Shown here one piece after another: positions 52,751-60,939 of a stretch of 64,000 bases of DNA; the stretch's first letter is position 1, and each line of letters starts with the position of its first letter. The notes beneath the pieces are model-generated. The model was not told the DNA's origin. It saw nothing but the letters and a program-made list of their open reading frames with translations, and did no database searches. Source of the DNA: an uncultured Oscillospiraceae bacterium (GTDB taxonomy: Bacteria; Bacillota; Clostridia; Oscillospirales; Acutalibacteraceae); contig UQHH01000001.1 in the NCBI GenBank assembly GCA_900540865.1, positions 90,868-154,867 on the forward strand, written 5' to 3'. The position numbers were made by a program, and so were the translations under genes.

Positions 52751-53647
52751 TCAGCTTTCATACTTCTTTTGCAGCTTCCTTATATAATCGTAGCAGCGGC
52801 GCGTTACGTTCCAGGCGTCCGCCCAGAAGCAAAGGTCGATTGAAATAAATTCGCCGCTGTATATTTCGGGCTTCAGCAGTTCTTGGTAGATTGCGTCCAT
52901 ATCGAGCACGCCGTCGCCGAACGGGGCGTGGGTGGAGGTATCATCATCGTGCAGGGTTCCGTCGGAATCGATTAAATGCACCATGCCGATGCGTCCTTCA
53001 AGCTTTCGCATCAGTTCAATCACGCCGCCCTGGAGCGTTTCTCTTTCGCCCAGCTGCCTTGCGCCGACCACGCTGCACATGTGCGCGTGGCATGAATCGA
53101 ACAGAATGGAGAAGTTTTTATCCGGCACGTCCTTTAATATAGAAAGAATTTCACTTGGTTTATTGAACAGGAAGCCCGGTTCAAACTCCCAGACGACTTT
53201 CACATGGTGCTGTCCCGCAAAGGCGGAAAGCTCACGGAAGGTTTCTACTGTCCTTGCATACGCCTGGTTGTAGCTTACGTTTTCCGGCAGGATGGGCGGG
53301 CACGCTGTGTCGAGCCGCAGCATTGGAAAGCCGCACTGCTCAAGGAACAGGATATTGCGCTTCATCCGCTGTATATAGGGTTTTGGGTCTATCACCGGAT
53401 TGAGCCCGCACGGGTCTGGCGAAAATTCCGCCGCCCGAAGACCTGTCCTTTGGAGCAGTGACAGCAGCTCTTTTTGTTTTTCCGGCGTTTCATAGTCGTC
53501 TACCAGAATATGCGGGCGAAATCCCGCGATGCTTACCGCGTCGAACCCAATCTCCGAAAGTGTTTCCGCCACGGTTTCAAAATCGATTGGATGGCTTTCA
53601 TACGGGCCGAAGATGTATGCCCACGTACCGATTGCAAGCTTTTTCAC
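52751..53647 (-). CDS. TIM-barrel sugar phosphate isomerase/epimerase
   Basis: Cytosolic protein of 298 residues in the xylose-isomerase-like TIM-barrel superfamily. GTG at 53647 (MKKLAIGTWA) is taken as start because GGGAGG lies 9 bases upstream; an ATG at 53656, overlapping the kinase stop (ATGA), is possible but sits directly on the ribosome site. Metal-site segments are VVWEFEPGFLF (Glu near 150), ILFDSCHAHM (Asp, His), MVHLIDSDG (His) and a final FISIDLCFWAD, where Asp replaces the usual Glu. It differs clearly from the tagatose-epimerase-like protein of the same operon, so the two probably act on different steps. Confidence 0.82.
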   Translation of the reverse strand: MKKLAIGTWAYIFGPYESHPIDFETVAETLSEIGFDAVSIAGFRPHILVDDYETPEKQKELLSLLQRTGLRAAEFSPDPCGLNPVIDPKPYIQRMKRNILFLEQCGFPMLRLDTACPPILPENVSYNQAYARTVETFRELSAFAGQHHVKVVWEFEPGFLFNKPSEILSILKDVPDKNFSILFDSCHAHMCSVVGARQLGERETLQGGVIELMRKLEGRIGMVHLIDSDGTLHDDDTSTHAPFGDGVLDMDAIYQELLKPEIYSGEFISIDLCFWADAWNVTRRCYDYIRKLQKKYES

Positions 53648-53652
53648 CGCTA

Positions 53653-55122
53653 TCATCCCTCCCGGTAAATCCCTTTGATTTGCTCATACAGTCTCTTGTA
53701 TTTCTCGTACTCCTCGGAAAAAGCCGAAGTAAGCTTTATATCCGGCAGATATTCCTTTTTCACGTGCACCATATTTTGACACACTTCTTCCATACTGCCG
53801 TAGCATCCATCACCGACCGCCGCCGCGGCTGCCGCGCCCAGAGCGCTTGCCTCCTTGCATTTTGTAGCGCGGACGGGAACGCCGTAAATGTTCGCTTTAT
53901 ATTGCAGCCAAACGTCGGAGCTTGCCCCGCCGCCGACCGCGTAAATCCGGTGGAGCTTTATCCCGTTTTGGGAAAGCCTGTCCAGATTTGTTTTCATTTC
54001 ATAGCTTACGCTTTCCATAATTGCCTGGTAAATGTCAATTGCTGAGGTATGGAGGTTCAGCCCGGCAATCGCGCCGACCGAAAGATGGTCCATCGTCGGT
54101 GTGCCGGCGCCGGAAAAGTGCGGCAGAACCAACAGTCCCGACGGACTTTCCTTGCACCGGAGGTCGAGCGCGTGAAAGCTCTCCACCTTGCCGGTTTGCA
54201 TCACGCTTTCTGTAAACCATTTGAGCAGCCTGCCCGCCGTATGGGTAAACGCGATTGTGTTAAACATGCCGTTTACCAAAAACGGCTCGCACGGAAAGTT
54301 TGTAGCCTTAATAAATTTCGGTTCAAGCTTCTCTTCCCCAAGCACAGCCGTAATACATTCCGAGGTTCCTATGGAATCGGCCGCCTCCCCTTTGTAAAAC
54401 GCGCCCGCGCCGATTGCCGCGCAGGGCTGGTCATGCCCGCCCGCGTATACAGGTGTTCCCGAAGGAATGCCTGTTTGCCGCGCGATTTTTGGAAGGAGTC
54501 CGCCGATTTTCCTCTCCGGGTTTACCGGAGAGGAAAACAGCGCCGGATTGATTCCAGAACAACCAAATAAAGAAGAAGGAAACTTCATTTCGTGGATGTC
54601 GAACGCTAAAGTCCTGGAAGCAAGCGAGAAAGAAATACATGCTTCCCCCGTCAGCATATACGCGATATAATCGCCAAACAGCATGACGCGCTTTGTTTTT
54701 TCATATAGCTCGGGTTCGTGCTCGCGCACCCATAACAGCTTTAGGAGCGAATAGGTAGCGTTGAGCGGGAGCCCCGTTGTTTTTATAATCTCGTTTTCAT
54801 TCTTTTTGATTTCAGGAAGATACTCCGCGCCGCGTTTGTCTCCGGGCAGGATGGAGTTTCGCAGGACGTTTCCGTCTTTATCGAGCAAAACGCACGCTTC
54901 CCCTAAAGAGGAAATACCGATTGCGCGTATTTCACAGCCCGTATCGGAAAGCCCGCGCAGCGCTTCTGTCACCGCGCCGCAGACCTCCTGCGGGCACAGC
55001 TCAAGCTGCTGCCCTTCCCCGCGCACCGGATATTCCCGGCAGGCGCGCTTTATCATTTCACCCGTTTCGGAAAACAGCACCGCCTTTACGCCGGAGGTCC
55101 CGATATCGAGTCCTATGTACAT
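53653..55122 (-). CDS. FGGY family carbohydrate kinase, xylulokinase-like
   Basis: Cytosolic sugar kinase of 489 residues. ATG at 55122 (MYIGLDIGTSG) follows GGTGG by five bases; the longer frame runs into the epimerase gene. The phosphate-1 motif is LDIGTSGVKAVLF, the sugar region includes VYAGGHDQPCAAIGAG near 245, and the adenosine motif IYAVGGGASSDVWLQ is near 400, followed by KCKEASALGAA. The pattern resembles XylB-like kinases that phosphorylate ketoses. It lies between a pentulose-phosphate epimerase and an isomerase, in keeping with a ketose-phosphate route. Confidence 0.9.
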   Translation of the reverse strand: MYIGLDIGTSGVKAVLFSETGEMIKRACREYPVRGEGQQLELCPQEVCGAVTEALRGLSDTGCEIRAIGISSLGEACVLLDKDGNVLRNSILPGDKRGAEYLPEIKKNENEIIKTTGLPLNATYSLLKLLWVREHEPELYEKTKRVMLFGDYIAYMLTGEACISFSLASRTLAFDIHEMKFPSSLFGCSGINPALFSSPVNPERKIGGLLPKIARQTGIPSGTPVYAGGHDQPCAAIGAGAFYKGEAADSIGTSECITAVLGEEKLEPKFIKATNFPCEPFLVNGMFNTIAFTHTAGRLLKWFTESVMQTGKVESFHALDLRCKESPSGLLVLPHFSGAGTPTMDHLSVGAIAGLNLHTSAIDIYQAIMESVSYEMKTNLDRLSQNGIKLHRIYAVGGGASSDVWLQYKANIYGVPVRATKCKEASALGAAAAAAVGDGCYGSMEEVCQNMVHVKKEYLPDIKLTSAFSEEYEKYKRLYEQIKGIYREG

Positions 55123-55136
55123 CTTTTCCACCCGCT

Positions 55137-55799
55137 TTATTGAATGAGTTCGCGGAACTCCTGGATACGCTGCGTTAAATCGCCCTTTTGGAACAGGCAC
55201 GAGGTTCCGGCGACGAAGATGTCCGCGCCCGCTTTGCGCATTTTCAGCGCGTTTTCAAGGCTGACGTTGCCGTCGACCTCAATCATTACATCTGTAAGCC
55301 CTTTATCGTCGAGCATACCGCGCAGGCGGGTTATCTTTTCGAGCGTTTGCGTTACGAGCCTTTGCCCCGCAAAGCCGGGATTGACCGTCATGACCAGCAC
55401 GCCGTCCACATCGCACAGCACCTCTTCAATCATACAAAGCGGTGTCGCCGGATTTATGGCAGCCATCGGCCGGGCGCCTGTTTCCCTGATTTTCGCAAGC
55501 GTGCGCTGTAAATGCCTCGTGCTCTCCGCATGGACGGAAACGAGCTCCCCGGGCTTTAAATCAAACCACGCAAGCTTTTCCTCCGGGCGTTCCACCATCA
55601 GGTGGATGTCGAGCGGAATAGTAGAAGCGCTGCGCATCTGCCTGACCGTATCCGTCCCAAGCATGAAATTCGGAACGAACTGCCCGTCCATCACATCCAT
55701 ATGCAAATACTCGATGCCCTCGCGTTCAAACGTCTCAAGCACCTGCGGAACTTCCAAAAGGCCCGCGCACATCATGGAGGGAGAAAGCTTTGCCTTCAT
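55137..55799 (-). CDS. rpe: Ribulose-phosphate 3-epimerase family protein
   Basis: Cytosolic TIM-barrel enzyme of 220 residues. The start at 55799 (MKAKLSPSMM) has AGGAGG 9 bases upstream; an ATG six bases earlier is too close. Family motifs are LSPSMMCAG, HMDVMDGQFVPNF (metal His and Asp), DIHLMVERPEEKL, VLVMTVNPGFAGQ and IEVDGNV with the catalytic Asp. Located in a catabolic operon, it may be specific for another ketose phosphate, such as allulose-6-phosphate, rather than the housekeeping substrate. It follows a dehydrogenase and precedes the kinase. Confidence 0.9.
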   Translation of the reverse strand: MKAKLSPSMMCAGLLEVPQVLETFEREGIEYLHMDVMDGQFVPNFMLGTDTVRQMRSASTIPLDIHLMVERPEEKLAWFDLKPGELVSVHAESTRHLQRTLAKIRETGARPMAAINPATPLCMIEEVLCDVDGVLVMTVNPGFAGQRLVTQTLEKITRLRGMLDDKGLTDVMIEVDGNVSLENALKMRKAGADIFVAGTSCLFQKGDLTQRIQEFRELIQ

Positions 55800-55813
55800 A
55801 TACATATACCTCC

Positions 55814-56851
55814 TCAGGGATGCACCACCACGCGCATACACGCGCGGGAGGCCGCCGTATCAAACGCCTTTTGAATGTCGTCGAGCGAAAAGCTGTGCGT
55901 GATAAAAGGCTTGACGTCGATGGTTCCGCTGCGGATTAGCTCCACCGCCTTACGGTGCTGCCGCGGCAGCGAGCCGTGCGAGCCGTGGACAAACAGCTCT
56001 TTATAGTGAATGAGGTTTGTGTTGATTGTTACATTGGAGGCCTCCGCCGGAAGCCCGCCGAAGAAATTGATGCGCGCCCGGTTCTTTGCCATACGGATGG
56101 CGCGTTCCTGCATTTCCGGCACAGGTGTCGCGGTAAAGATAACGTCTGCGCCCAAGCCCTGCGTTTCGTTGAGGACCGCCTCCACAATATCGCATTCGGA
56201 TGGGTTGACAATCACATCCGCACCGTTTCTAATAGCCGTTTCCTGGCGTTCAGCCGCGCGTTCTACACATATGACCTTTGCAGCTCCCATCCTTTTTACT
56301 ACCGGTATCATCATACAGCCGATAGGGCCGCAGCCGATGATGACGACGGTATCGCCAAGCGTTATACGCGATTCCTCCATCGCGTTTAAAACACAGGCGA
56401 GCGGCTCGGCCAGCGCGTATTCGTCGAAATTGCCGTCAGGCGGGATAACATGGACGGGCCCCTGCTCCATTACCATTTTGTTGAGCAGCACATACTCGGC
56501 AAACCCGCCGGCGTACTGGTAGCCCATCGCGTAATTCGTCTGGCAGTTATTGCCGATGCCGTCCTCGCAAAAGGAGCATTTTCCGCAGGGGATGTCGGCG
56601 CCGATTGCGACTTTATCCCCGACCTTTATTTTATCAATATTCTTTCCGGTTTTGACTACCTCGCCGGAAATTTCATGGCCTAATATCTGTGGTAAATTCA
56701 CCCTGTTGTTGCCGCTGCGGTAGATTCTCAAATCAGAACCGCATACCGCGCACGCGCGGACCCTGACCAAAGCGCTGTCGTCGTCGCACAGGGGCGTCGG
56801 GACTTCCTTTACAACCAGCTTTCCCAGCTCTTCCAAAACTGCAGCTTTCAT
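55814..56851 (-). CDS. Zinc-dependent medium-chain dehydrogenase 2
   Basis: Cytosolic enzyme of 345 residues with the catalytic zinc segment ACAVCGSDLRIY near 37, GHEISGEVV, structural zinc cysteines in CGKCSFCEDGIGNNC, and the NAD loop VVIIGCGPIGCMM near 170. It is a sorbitol-dehydrogenase-type member. It sits between dehydrogenase 3 and the epimerase, 13 bases after the former. Different conserved residues from dehydrogenases 1 and 3 suggest that the three act on different alcohols or at different carbons. Confidence 0.9.
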   Translation of the reverse strand: MKAAVLEELGKLVVKEVPTPLCDDDSALVRVRACAVCGSDLRIYRSGNNRVNLPQILGHEISGEVVKTGKNIDKIKVGDKVAIGADIPCGKCSFCEDGIGNNCQTNYAMGYQYAGGFAEYVLLNKMVMEQGPVHVIPPDGNFDEYALAEPLACVLNAMEESRITLGDTVVIIGCGPIGCMMIPVVKRMGAAKVICVERAAERQETAIRNGADVIVNPSECDIVEAVLNETQGLGADVIFTATPVPEMQERAIRMAKNRARINFFGGLPAEASNVTINTNLIHYKELFVHGSHGSLPRQHRKAVELIRSGTIDVKPFITHSFSLDDIQKAFDTAASRACMRVVVHP

Positions 56852-56864
56852 CTCTCCATCCCTT

Positions 56865-57905
56865 TCATTGATTGATAAACATGACTTTTACAGTAAATTC
56901 GTCTTTTGAAACAAGCGCGTCAAACGCCTCTTTATGCTGTGCGAGCGCAAAACGGTGGGTAACGAGCGGACCGAGCGCAATTTTTCCTGTCTCTATCCCT
57001 TGAATAACGCGCGTCCAGTCGTTGTCGGTGCCGCCGTACAAGGAATTCCAGGTACCGTAAAGCTTCAGCTCTTTTCTGAGAATACACCAATACGCGTTTT
57101 GGGAAAGGCGCATTTCGCCGCCTGGATTTCCGACCGTCACGACCCTTCCGAATATATCCGCCGCGTTCAGGCAGGTTTCAAGCGCCGGGGATACGCCCGC
57201 GCATTCAAACGCCGCGTTGACAAACCTGCGGCCTGTCAGCTTCAAAAGCGCGTCCTGAATCTCTTCCCTTTGCGTGTCCACCGTGCAGGAAAAGCCGAGT
57301 TCTCGCGCCAGCTCCAGATGCCTGGCGCTGATGTCCGCGATTATCACCTCACCCGCGCCTGCCGCGCGGCACCACATAGCCGTCATCAGGCCGATTGTCC
57401 CCGCGCCGACCACCAGGACATTGTCGCCGGGACGCAGCGCCGCCTTTGCCATCGCGTGGTAAGCGACGGCCGCCGGCTCGCACATGGCGGCCTGTTCAAA
57501 GGGAACCTCCTTCGATACCTCCACGAGGTTCCAAACAGGAACCGCGAGATACTCGCTGAAGCCCCCGTCGCAGCGTGAGCCGAAATAGCTGTAGCTCTCA
57601 CATTGCGCGTAATTGCCGGTCCGGCAAGACGCACAAGAAAAACAAGGTAAAAGCGGAAACACAGCGACATGCTTATGAAGCCATGACGGGTCGGCTCCCT
57701 CCCCTATTTCTTCGACGACTCCCGCAAACTCATGCCCAGGAATCGTAGGAAAGTGATAGGTGCCTTTTGTAAGGACTCTGGGAATATCGCTTCCGCAGAT
57801 ACCGCTTGCCATAATATGTACGAGCACCTCGCCTTGTTTTGGCTGCGGCTTTGCCACCTCTTCAAAACGGAGATCGCCGGCTGCATGGAGTACGCAGGCT
57901 TTCAT
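56865..57905 (-). CDS. Zinc-dependent medium-chain dehydrogenase 3, first gene of the operon
   Basis: Cytosolic enzyme of 346 residues. ATG at 57905 (MKACVLHAAG) with GAAAGAAG upstream is taken as start; an in-frame TTG at 57923 overlaps that site. Motifs are ASGICGSDIPRV (catalytic zinc), PGHEFAGVV, FSCASCRTGNYAQC (structural zinc) and LVVGAGTIGLMTA (NAD loop). It resembles galactitol/L-iditol-type dehydrogenases. As first gene after the strong divergent promoter, it probably catalyses the first oxidation in the pathway. Confidence 0.9.
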   Translation of the reverse strand: MKACVLHAAGDLRFEEVAKPQPKQGEVLVHIMASGICGSDIPRVLTKGTYHFPTIPGHEFAGVVEEIGEGADPSWLHKHVAVFPLLPCFSCASCRTGNYAQCESYSYFGSRCDGGFSEYLAVPVWNLVEVSKEVPFEQAAMCEPAAVAYHAMAKAALRPGDNVLVVGAGTIGLMTAMWCRAAGAGEVIIADISARHLELARELGFSCTVDTQREEIQDALLKLTGRRFVNAAFECAGVSPALETCLNAADIFGRVVTVGNPGGEMRLSQNAYWCILRKELKLYGTWNSLYGGTDNDWTRVIQGIETGKIALGPLVTHRFALAQHKEAFDALVSKDEFTVKVMFINQ

Positions 57906-58052
57906 CTGTAACACTTCTTTCAAAATTTTGCAAGTTTTCTCTGTTATCTATTGAAATTCGCGTTTTATCTCGCTATACTAAAGACAACAGGTTTCATTTT
58001 TCTGCAATATTTCTTTCATTGCTCTTTTTGCATCTCTCTTTTGTACAGTTTT

Positions 58053-58081
58053 ATTATAGTTACCCCCGTTTTATATGTCAA
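58053..58081 (-). promoter_or_regulatory. Consensus sigma-A promoter of the sugar catabolic operon
   Basis: TTGACA and TATAAT, both perfect on the minus strand, are 17 bases apart and about 150 bases before the first gene. The 5' leader is rich in TTTCA-type words (for example near 58000-58025), which could be the sites of the DeoR protein, but no clean operator could be fixed by eye. Confidence 0.85.
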
Positions 58082-58096
58082 CTGTGTGCGATAAAA

Positions 58097-58125
58097 TTGA
58101 TAATTCGACATTGTTCGCCTATTAA
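58097..58125 (+). promoter_or_regulatory. Promoter of the DeoR regulator gene
   Basis: TTGATA and TATTAA are 17 bases apart, 30 bases before the start. Its -35 lies only 16 bases from the -35 of the divergent operon promoter, so one bound regulator could cover both. Confidence 0.65.
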
Positions 58126-58154
58126 AATTACACAAATGAACAGGAGTGTGCAAC

Positions 58155-58922
58155 ATGTTTACCTTAGAGCGGCAAAATGAAATTATGGAAATCCTGAAGA
58201 AAAACAAGTTTATTTCAATCAACGAGCTCGCGAAGCGCTTCTATATCAGCACGGCGAGCATCCGGCGGGATTTGGAAAAGCTTGAGCAGCAGGGTCTTGT
58301 GAAAAGGACCTACGGCGGCGTGATGCTGGTAGAGGGCGACCACGCGGAAATCCCGCTGGTTGTGCGGGAAGCCGAGCAAAAGAACGCAAAAACAAAAATT
58401 GCGCAGGCAGCCGCTTCCCTCATCAAGAACCAGGATACCGTGTTTTTCGATTCCTCGACGACGACGAGGCAAATCTGCGGTTTTCTCGGCGATAAATCCA
58501 ACCTGACCGTCATTACAAACGGTATCCGCGCTATTTCCGCTTTGGCGGAATATGAAAACGTGGCGGTTTACGGTATTTCCGGAAAGCTTCGCCACCATTC
58601 CCTGTCGATGGTAGGCAGCCAGGCGGAAAGCTTTGTCAGGGATTTTTGGGCGTCAAAGCTCTTTTTCTCATGCACGGGCCTTTCTATGAGCCACGGCGCC
58701 ATGGATTATTCCGACGCCGAGGCCGAGGTGCGCAAAACCATGATGAACGTCTGCCAGCAGAAAATCCTTTTGGTTGACCATACAAAGCTGGAACGGCCCG
58801 CGTTTTACCGTATTTGCAGCTTTTCGGACATCGATACCGTTATAACCGATAAAAAACCAAACGAGCAATGGGAACAGCTTTTTATGCAAAACAATATTAA
58901 GCTGATTTGTGTGGAGGCGTAA
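58155..58922 (+). CDS. DeoR/GlpR family transcriptional regulator
   Basis: DNA-binding regulator of 255 residues. ATG at 58155 (MFTLERQNEI) has AGGAG 8 bases upstream; GTG at 58146 lies on that site. The N-terminal winged helix-turn-helix is typical (SINELAKRFYISTASIRRDL, then KRTYGGV). The C-terminal part is the DeoR sugar-phosphate-binding domain with FFDSSTTTRQI, LTVITNGI and LLVDHTK. Regulators of this class usually repress, and are released by a phosphorylated sugar. Its divergent position to a ten-gene sugar operon makes that operon the evident target. A terminator follows. Confidence 0.9.
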   Translation: MFTLERQNEIMEILKKNKFISINELAKRFYISTASIRRDLEKLEQQGLVKRTYGGVMLVEGDHAEIPLVVREAEQKNAKTKIAQAAASLIKNQDTVFFDSSTTTRQICGFLGDKSNLTVITNGIRAISALAEYENVAVYGISGKLRHHSLSMVGSQAESFVRDFWASKLFFSCTGLSMSHGAMDYSDAEAEVRKTMMNVCQQKILLVDHTKLERPAFYRICSFSDIDTVITDKKPNEQWEQLFMQNNIKLICVEA

Positions 58923-58933
58923 TGATAGAGTGA

Positions 58934-58978
58934 AAAAACGAGCCGGAACTTTTAAGATAAAGTTCCGGCTCGTTTTTT
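58934..58978. terminator. Bidirectional terminator after the DeoR gene
   Basis: A long stem (ACGAGCCGGAACTTT and its complement) with a short loop, As on the left and Ts on the right. It serves the DeoR gene and the convergent ABC-2 permease gene. Confidence 0.88.
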
Positions 58979-58993
58979 GTTTCTCACTTTGTT

Positions 58994-59650
58994 TTATAAA
59001 TCCAGCGCTTCAAACGTTTTTGCCGAACGCCGGTACGCAAGCAGCGTCAGCAGTACAAACGCCGCAGCGCCTGCCAGCAGCACAACCAGCTTTGGGACAA
59101 GATACTGCTCCCCCGGGTGATTCAGCTCGATTTGCACAAAGGGGACGATGTGTGCGCAGGTTTCGACAATCAGCATACATACCGTAAACGCGATGCATCC
59201 ATATAAGAAAGACAGCCCAACCTTGCTTGTATCGTTGTAGTATTTCGTGAAAAAGAAAAAGTTGAACAGGCCGAGCATAAGGAGCGCAAAGCCAAAGAAA
59301 GCGGCGTTTGCGTTCATTCCGACCGCGTTGCTTTCCAAAATCAAAACACTGCGCAGAACCGCGAACGGCACGGCAAGCAGCAGCTGCGCGGCTTCGAGCA
59401 GGACAACCAGCAAAATCCGCGCGCCCACAATATTTCGTTTACGGACAGGCAGCGCCATCGTATAGTCGATATCCTTGTTTTCTCGCCCGGTTAAACAAAT
59501 AAAAAAGACGCCGAGGCTGGTGTAAAAGAACGTCACAAAGAGCGGGTAATTCGGAATCAGCATCATAGCCGAAAGGCCCAGGAACATGACCGACGCGGGA
59601 TGAAGCGAAAGGCGCAGCTCTTTATATAATAAATTTTTCAAGCTATTCAC
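58994..59650 (-). CDS. ABC-2 type transporter permease
   Basis: Membrane protein of 218 residues with six predicted helices and no large outside loops. A short motif, YTMALPVRKRNIVGAR, is typical of small ABC-2 permeases in Firmicutes. It overlaps the ATPase gene by four bases. The AbrB-ATPase-permease order resembles small regulated exporters, often linked to peptide resistance or envelope stress in these bacteria. The substrate is unknown. Confidence 0.85.
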   Translation of the reverse strand: MNSLKNLLYKELRLSLHPASVMFLGLSAMMLIPNYPLFVTFFYTSLGVFFICLTGRENKDIDYTMALPVRKRNIVGARILLVVLLEAAQLLLAVPFAVLRSVLILESNAVGMNANAAFFGFALLMLGLFNFFFFTKYYNDTSKVGLSFLYGCIAFTVCMLIVETCAHIVPFVQIELNHPGEQYLVPKLVVLLAGAAAFVLLTLLAYRRSAKTFEALDL

Positions 59651-60489
59651 TCCTTTTCCAGATGAACCATAATAGATTCGAGGTCAGCCGGACACGGATT
59701 CAATCCAGAAAGCGGCAAAGCCTCCGTTCTTACAAGCGCCGTATAGCCGTCGCGGTTTCTTTTCATACCAATCAGTTTCCCAGAAAACATTGCCGCATCC
59801 TGCTCTTTTTGAAGCGCGACAAGGCGGAACCTCTGTTTTATTGCTTCGATTTCGCCATCCTCGATGATTATCCCGTTTTTGATATAGACGATATGGTCCG
59901 CGCACTTTTCCAAATCAGATGTAATATGCGTCGAGAACAGAATCCCGACCTGTTTTTCCTCCGCAAGCGATAGAAAAACGTCGAGCAGGTCGTCGCGCGA
60001 AACAGGGTCCAGGCCACTGGTTGGTTCGTCTAGAATCAAAAGCTCCGCGTTATGTGAAAGCGCCAGGGCTAGGGCAAACTTCACCTTCATTCCCTCTGAA
60101 AGCTCACGCGGGGTCTTTTGTCCGTCAAGGCCAAAAGCCGCCATATAGCTTTGAAAAGCGTTGTCGTCCCAGCCGCTGTAAAACCGTTTCGTTACAGAGG
60201 CTATGGTATGGAGCTTTTTCTGCGGGTAATAATCGATGCCGCCGGTGACAAAGCCAATCCGCTGCTTGATTTCCATCTCGTTTTCAGAAAAAGGCCGGTC
60301 AAAAAAACGGATACCGCCCTTGTCCGGATGAACGAAATTGAGCAGAGATTTCAGCGTTGTCGTTTTACCCGCGCCATTGCGCCCGATAAACCCTGTAATG
60401 GAACCGGGCCGGACCTCAAAGGACATGTTTTTGAGCGCAAAGCTCTCATATTGCTTACAGAGTCCGTTTACAGACAATAGCGGAGCCAT
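59647..60489 (-). CDS. ABC transporter ATPase of the ABC-2 type
   Basis: Cytosolic ATPase of 280 residues. ATG at 60489 (MAPLLSVNGL) has GAGGAG upstream; a longer frame would read antisense-like sequence through the AbrB gene. Walker A is GRNGAGKTT near 39. The signature region reads LSEGMKVK instead of LSGGQ, a form common in this subfamily. Walker B is LLILDEPTSGLDP. Residues 200-280 form an accessory C-terminal region. It begins one base after the AbrB stop (TAATATG). Confidence 0.9.
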   Translation of the reverse strand: MAPLLSVNGLCKQYESFALKNMSFEVRPGSITGFIGRNGAGKTTTLKSLLNFVHPDKGGIRFFDRPFSENEMEIKQRIGFVTGGIDYYPQKKLHTIASVTKRFYSGWDDNAFQSYMAAFGLDGQKTPRELSEGMKVKFALALALSHNAELLILDEPTSGLDPVSRDDLLDVFLSLAEEKQVGILFSTHITSDLEKCADHIVYIKNGIIIEDGEIEAIKQRFRLVALQKEQDAAMFSGKLIGMKRNRDGYTALVRTEALPLSGLNPCPADLESIMVHLEKE

Positions 60490-60490
60490 A

Positions 60491-60736
60491 TTATTTCTCC
60501 TCTTCTTCCGTCGGATTTGTCGTACCTGCCTGGGCATTAAAAATCGCTTCCGCAAAGTGCTTGAACGCGCTGTTGTTGACGATAGCGATACCCTGGTTGA
60601 TATCACCAAGCAGCAGCAGCGTGTCGCCGGGCTTGATATCGAATACCTCTCTCGCTTCCTTTGGAATTACAATCTGCCCCTTTTCGCCCACTTTGGCCGT
60701 CCATGCATATTTGCCCTGGGGCATGCCTTCGCTCAT
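60491..60736 (-). CDS. AbrB/MazE-type DNA-binding regulator
   Basis: Protein of 81 residues with a swapped-hairpin DNA-binding domain at about 10-55: WTAKVGEKGQIVIPKEAREVFDIKPGDTLLLLGD. The acidic tail (TNPTEEEEK) is probably disordered. It is the first gene of a three-gene unit with the ABC transporter and likely regulates it and itself. AGGAGGAG lies upstream of the start. A near-palindrome and a good promoter lie just upstream. Confidence 0.9.
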   Translation of the reverse strand: MSEGMPQGKYAWTAKVGEKGQIVIPKEAREVFDIKPGDTLLLLGDINQGIAIVNNSAFKHFAEAIFNAQAGTTNPTEEEEK

Positions 60737-60757
60737 CTTAACTCCTCCTCGTATGAA

Positions 60758-60777
60758 AAGTATGATTTGTTATACTT
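60758..60777 (-). promoter_or_regulatory. Candidate operator for the AbrB-type regulator
   Basis: AAGTAT and ATACTT form a palindrome with an 8-base centre, just downstream of the -10 box. Additional TCATAC/GTATGA words occur on both sides. The position suits autorepression (inference). Confidence 0.5.
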
Positions 60778-60786
60778 GTTGGATAT

Positions 60787-60815
60787 ATCATACCTCAACA
60801 GGATGTAGAAGTCAA
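60787..60815 (-). promoter_or_regulatory. Sigma-A promoter of the AbrB-ABC operon
   Basis: TTGACT and TATGAT on the minus strand are 17 bases apart, about 50 bases before the AbrB start. Confidence 0.8.
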
Positions 60816-60880
60816 TAGCTGTGGTATCAATATTTTTCGCCTGCCTGACAGCCGCACTACAAAAATATGGATGCAAATAA

Positions 60881-60918
60881 GCGGACAAAAAGCACGTAGC
60901 ACAGCGCTTTTCATCCGC
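60881..60918 (-). terminator. Terminator of the ddh-guaA-tag unit
   Basis: A 13-bp stem with two wobble pairs (GCGGAYRAAAAGC type) and a 12-base loop is followed by TTATT on the minus strand, about 20 bases past the tag stop. Confidence 0.6.
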
Positions 60919-60939
60919 CCGGTCTTGATTTATTTATAC

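Noticed and set aside
60490..60609. N-terminal extension of the ABC-2 ATPase
   Set aside because: It would read through the AbrB gene in another frame and gives basic, unlike sequence; ATG at 60489 has a good ribosome site.
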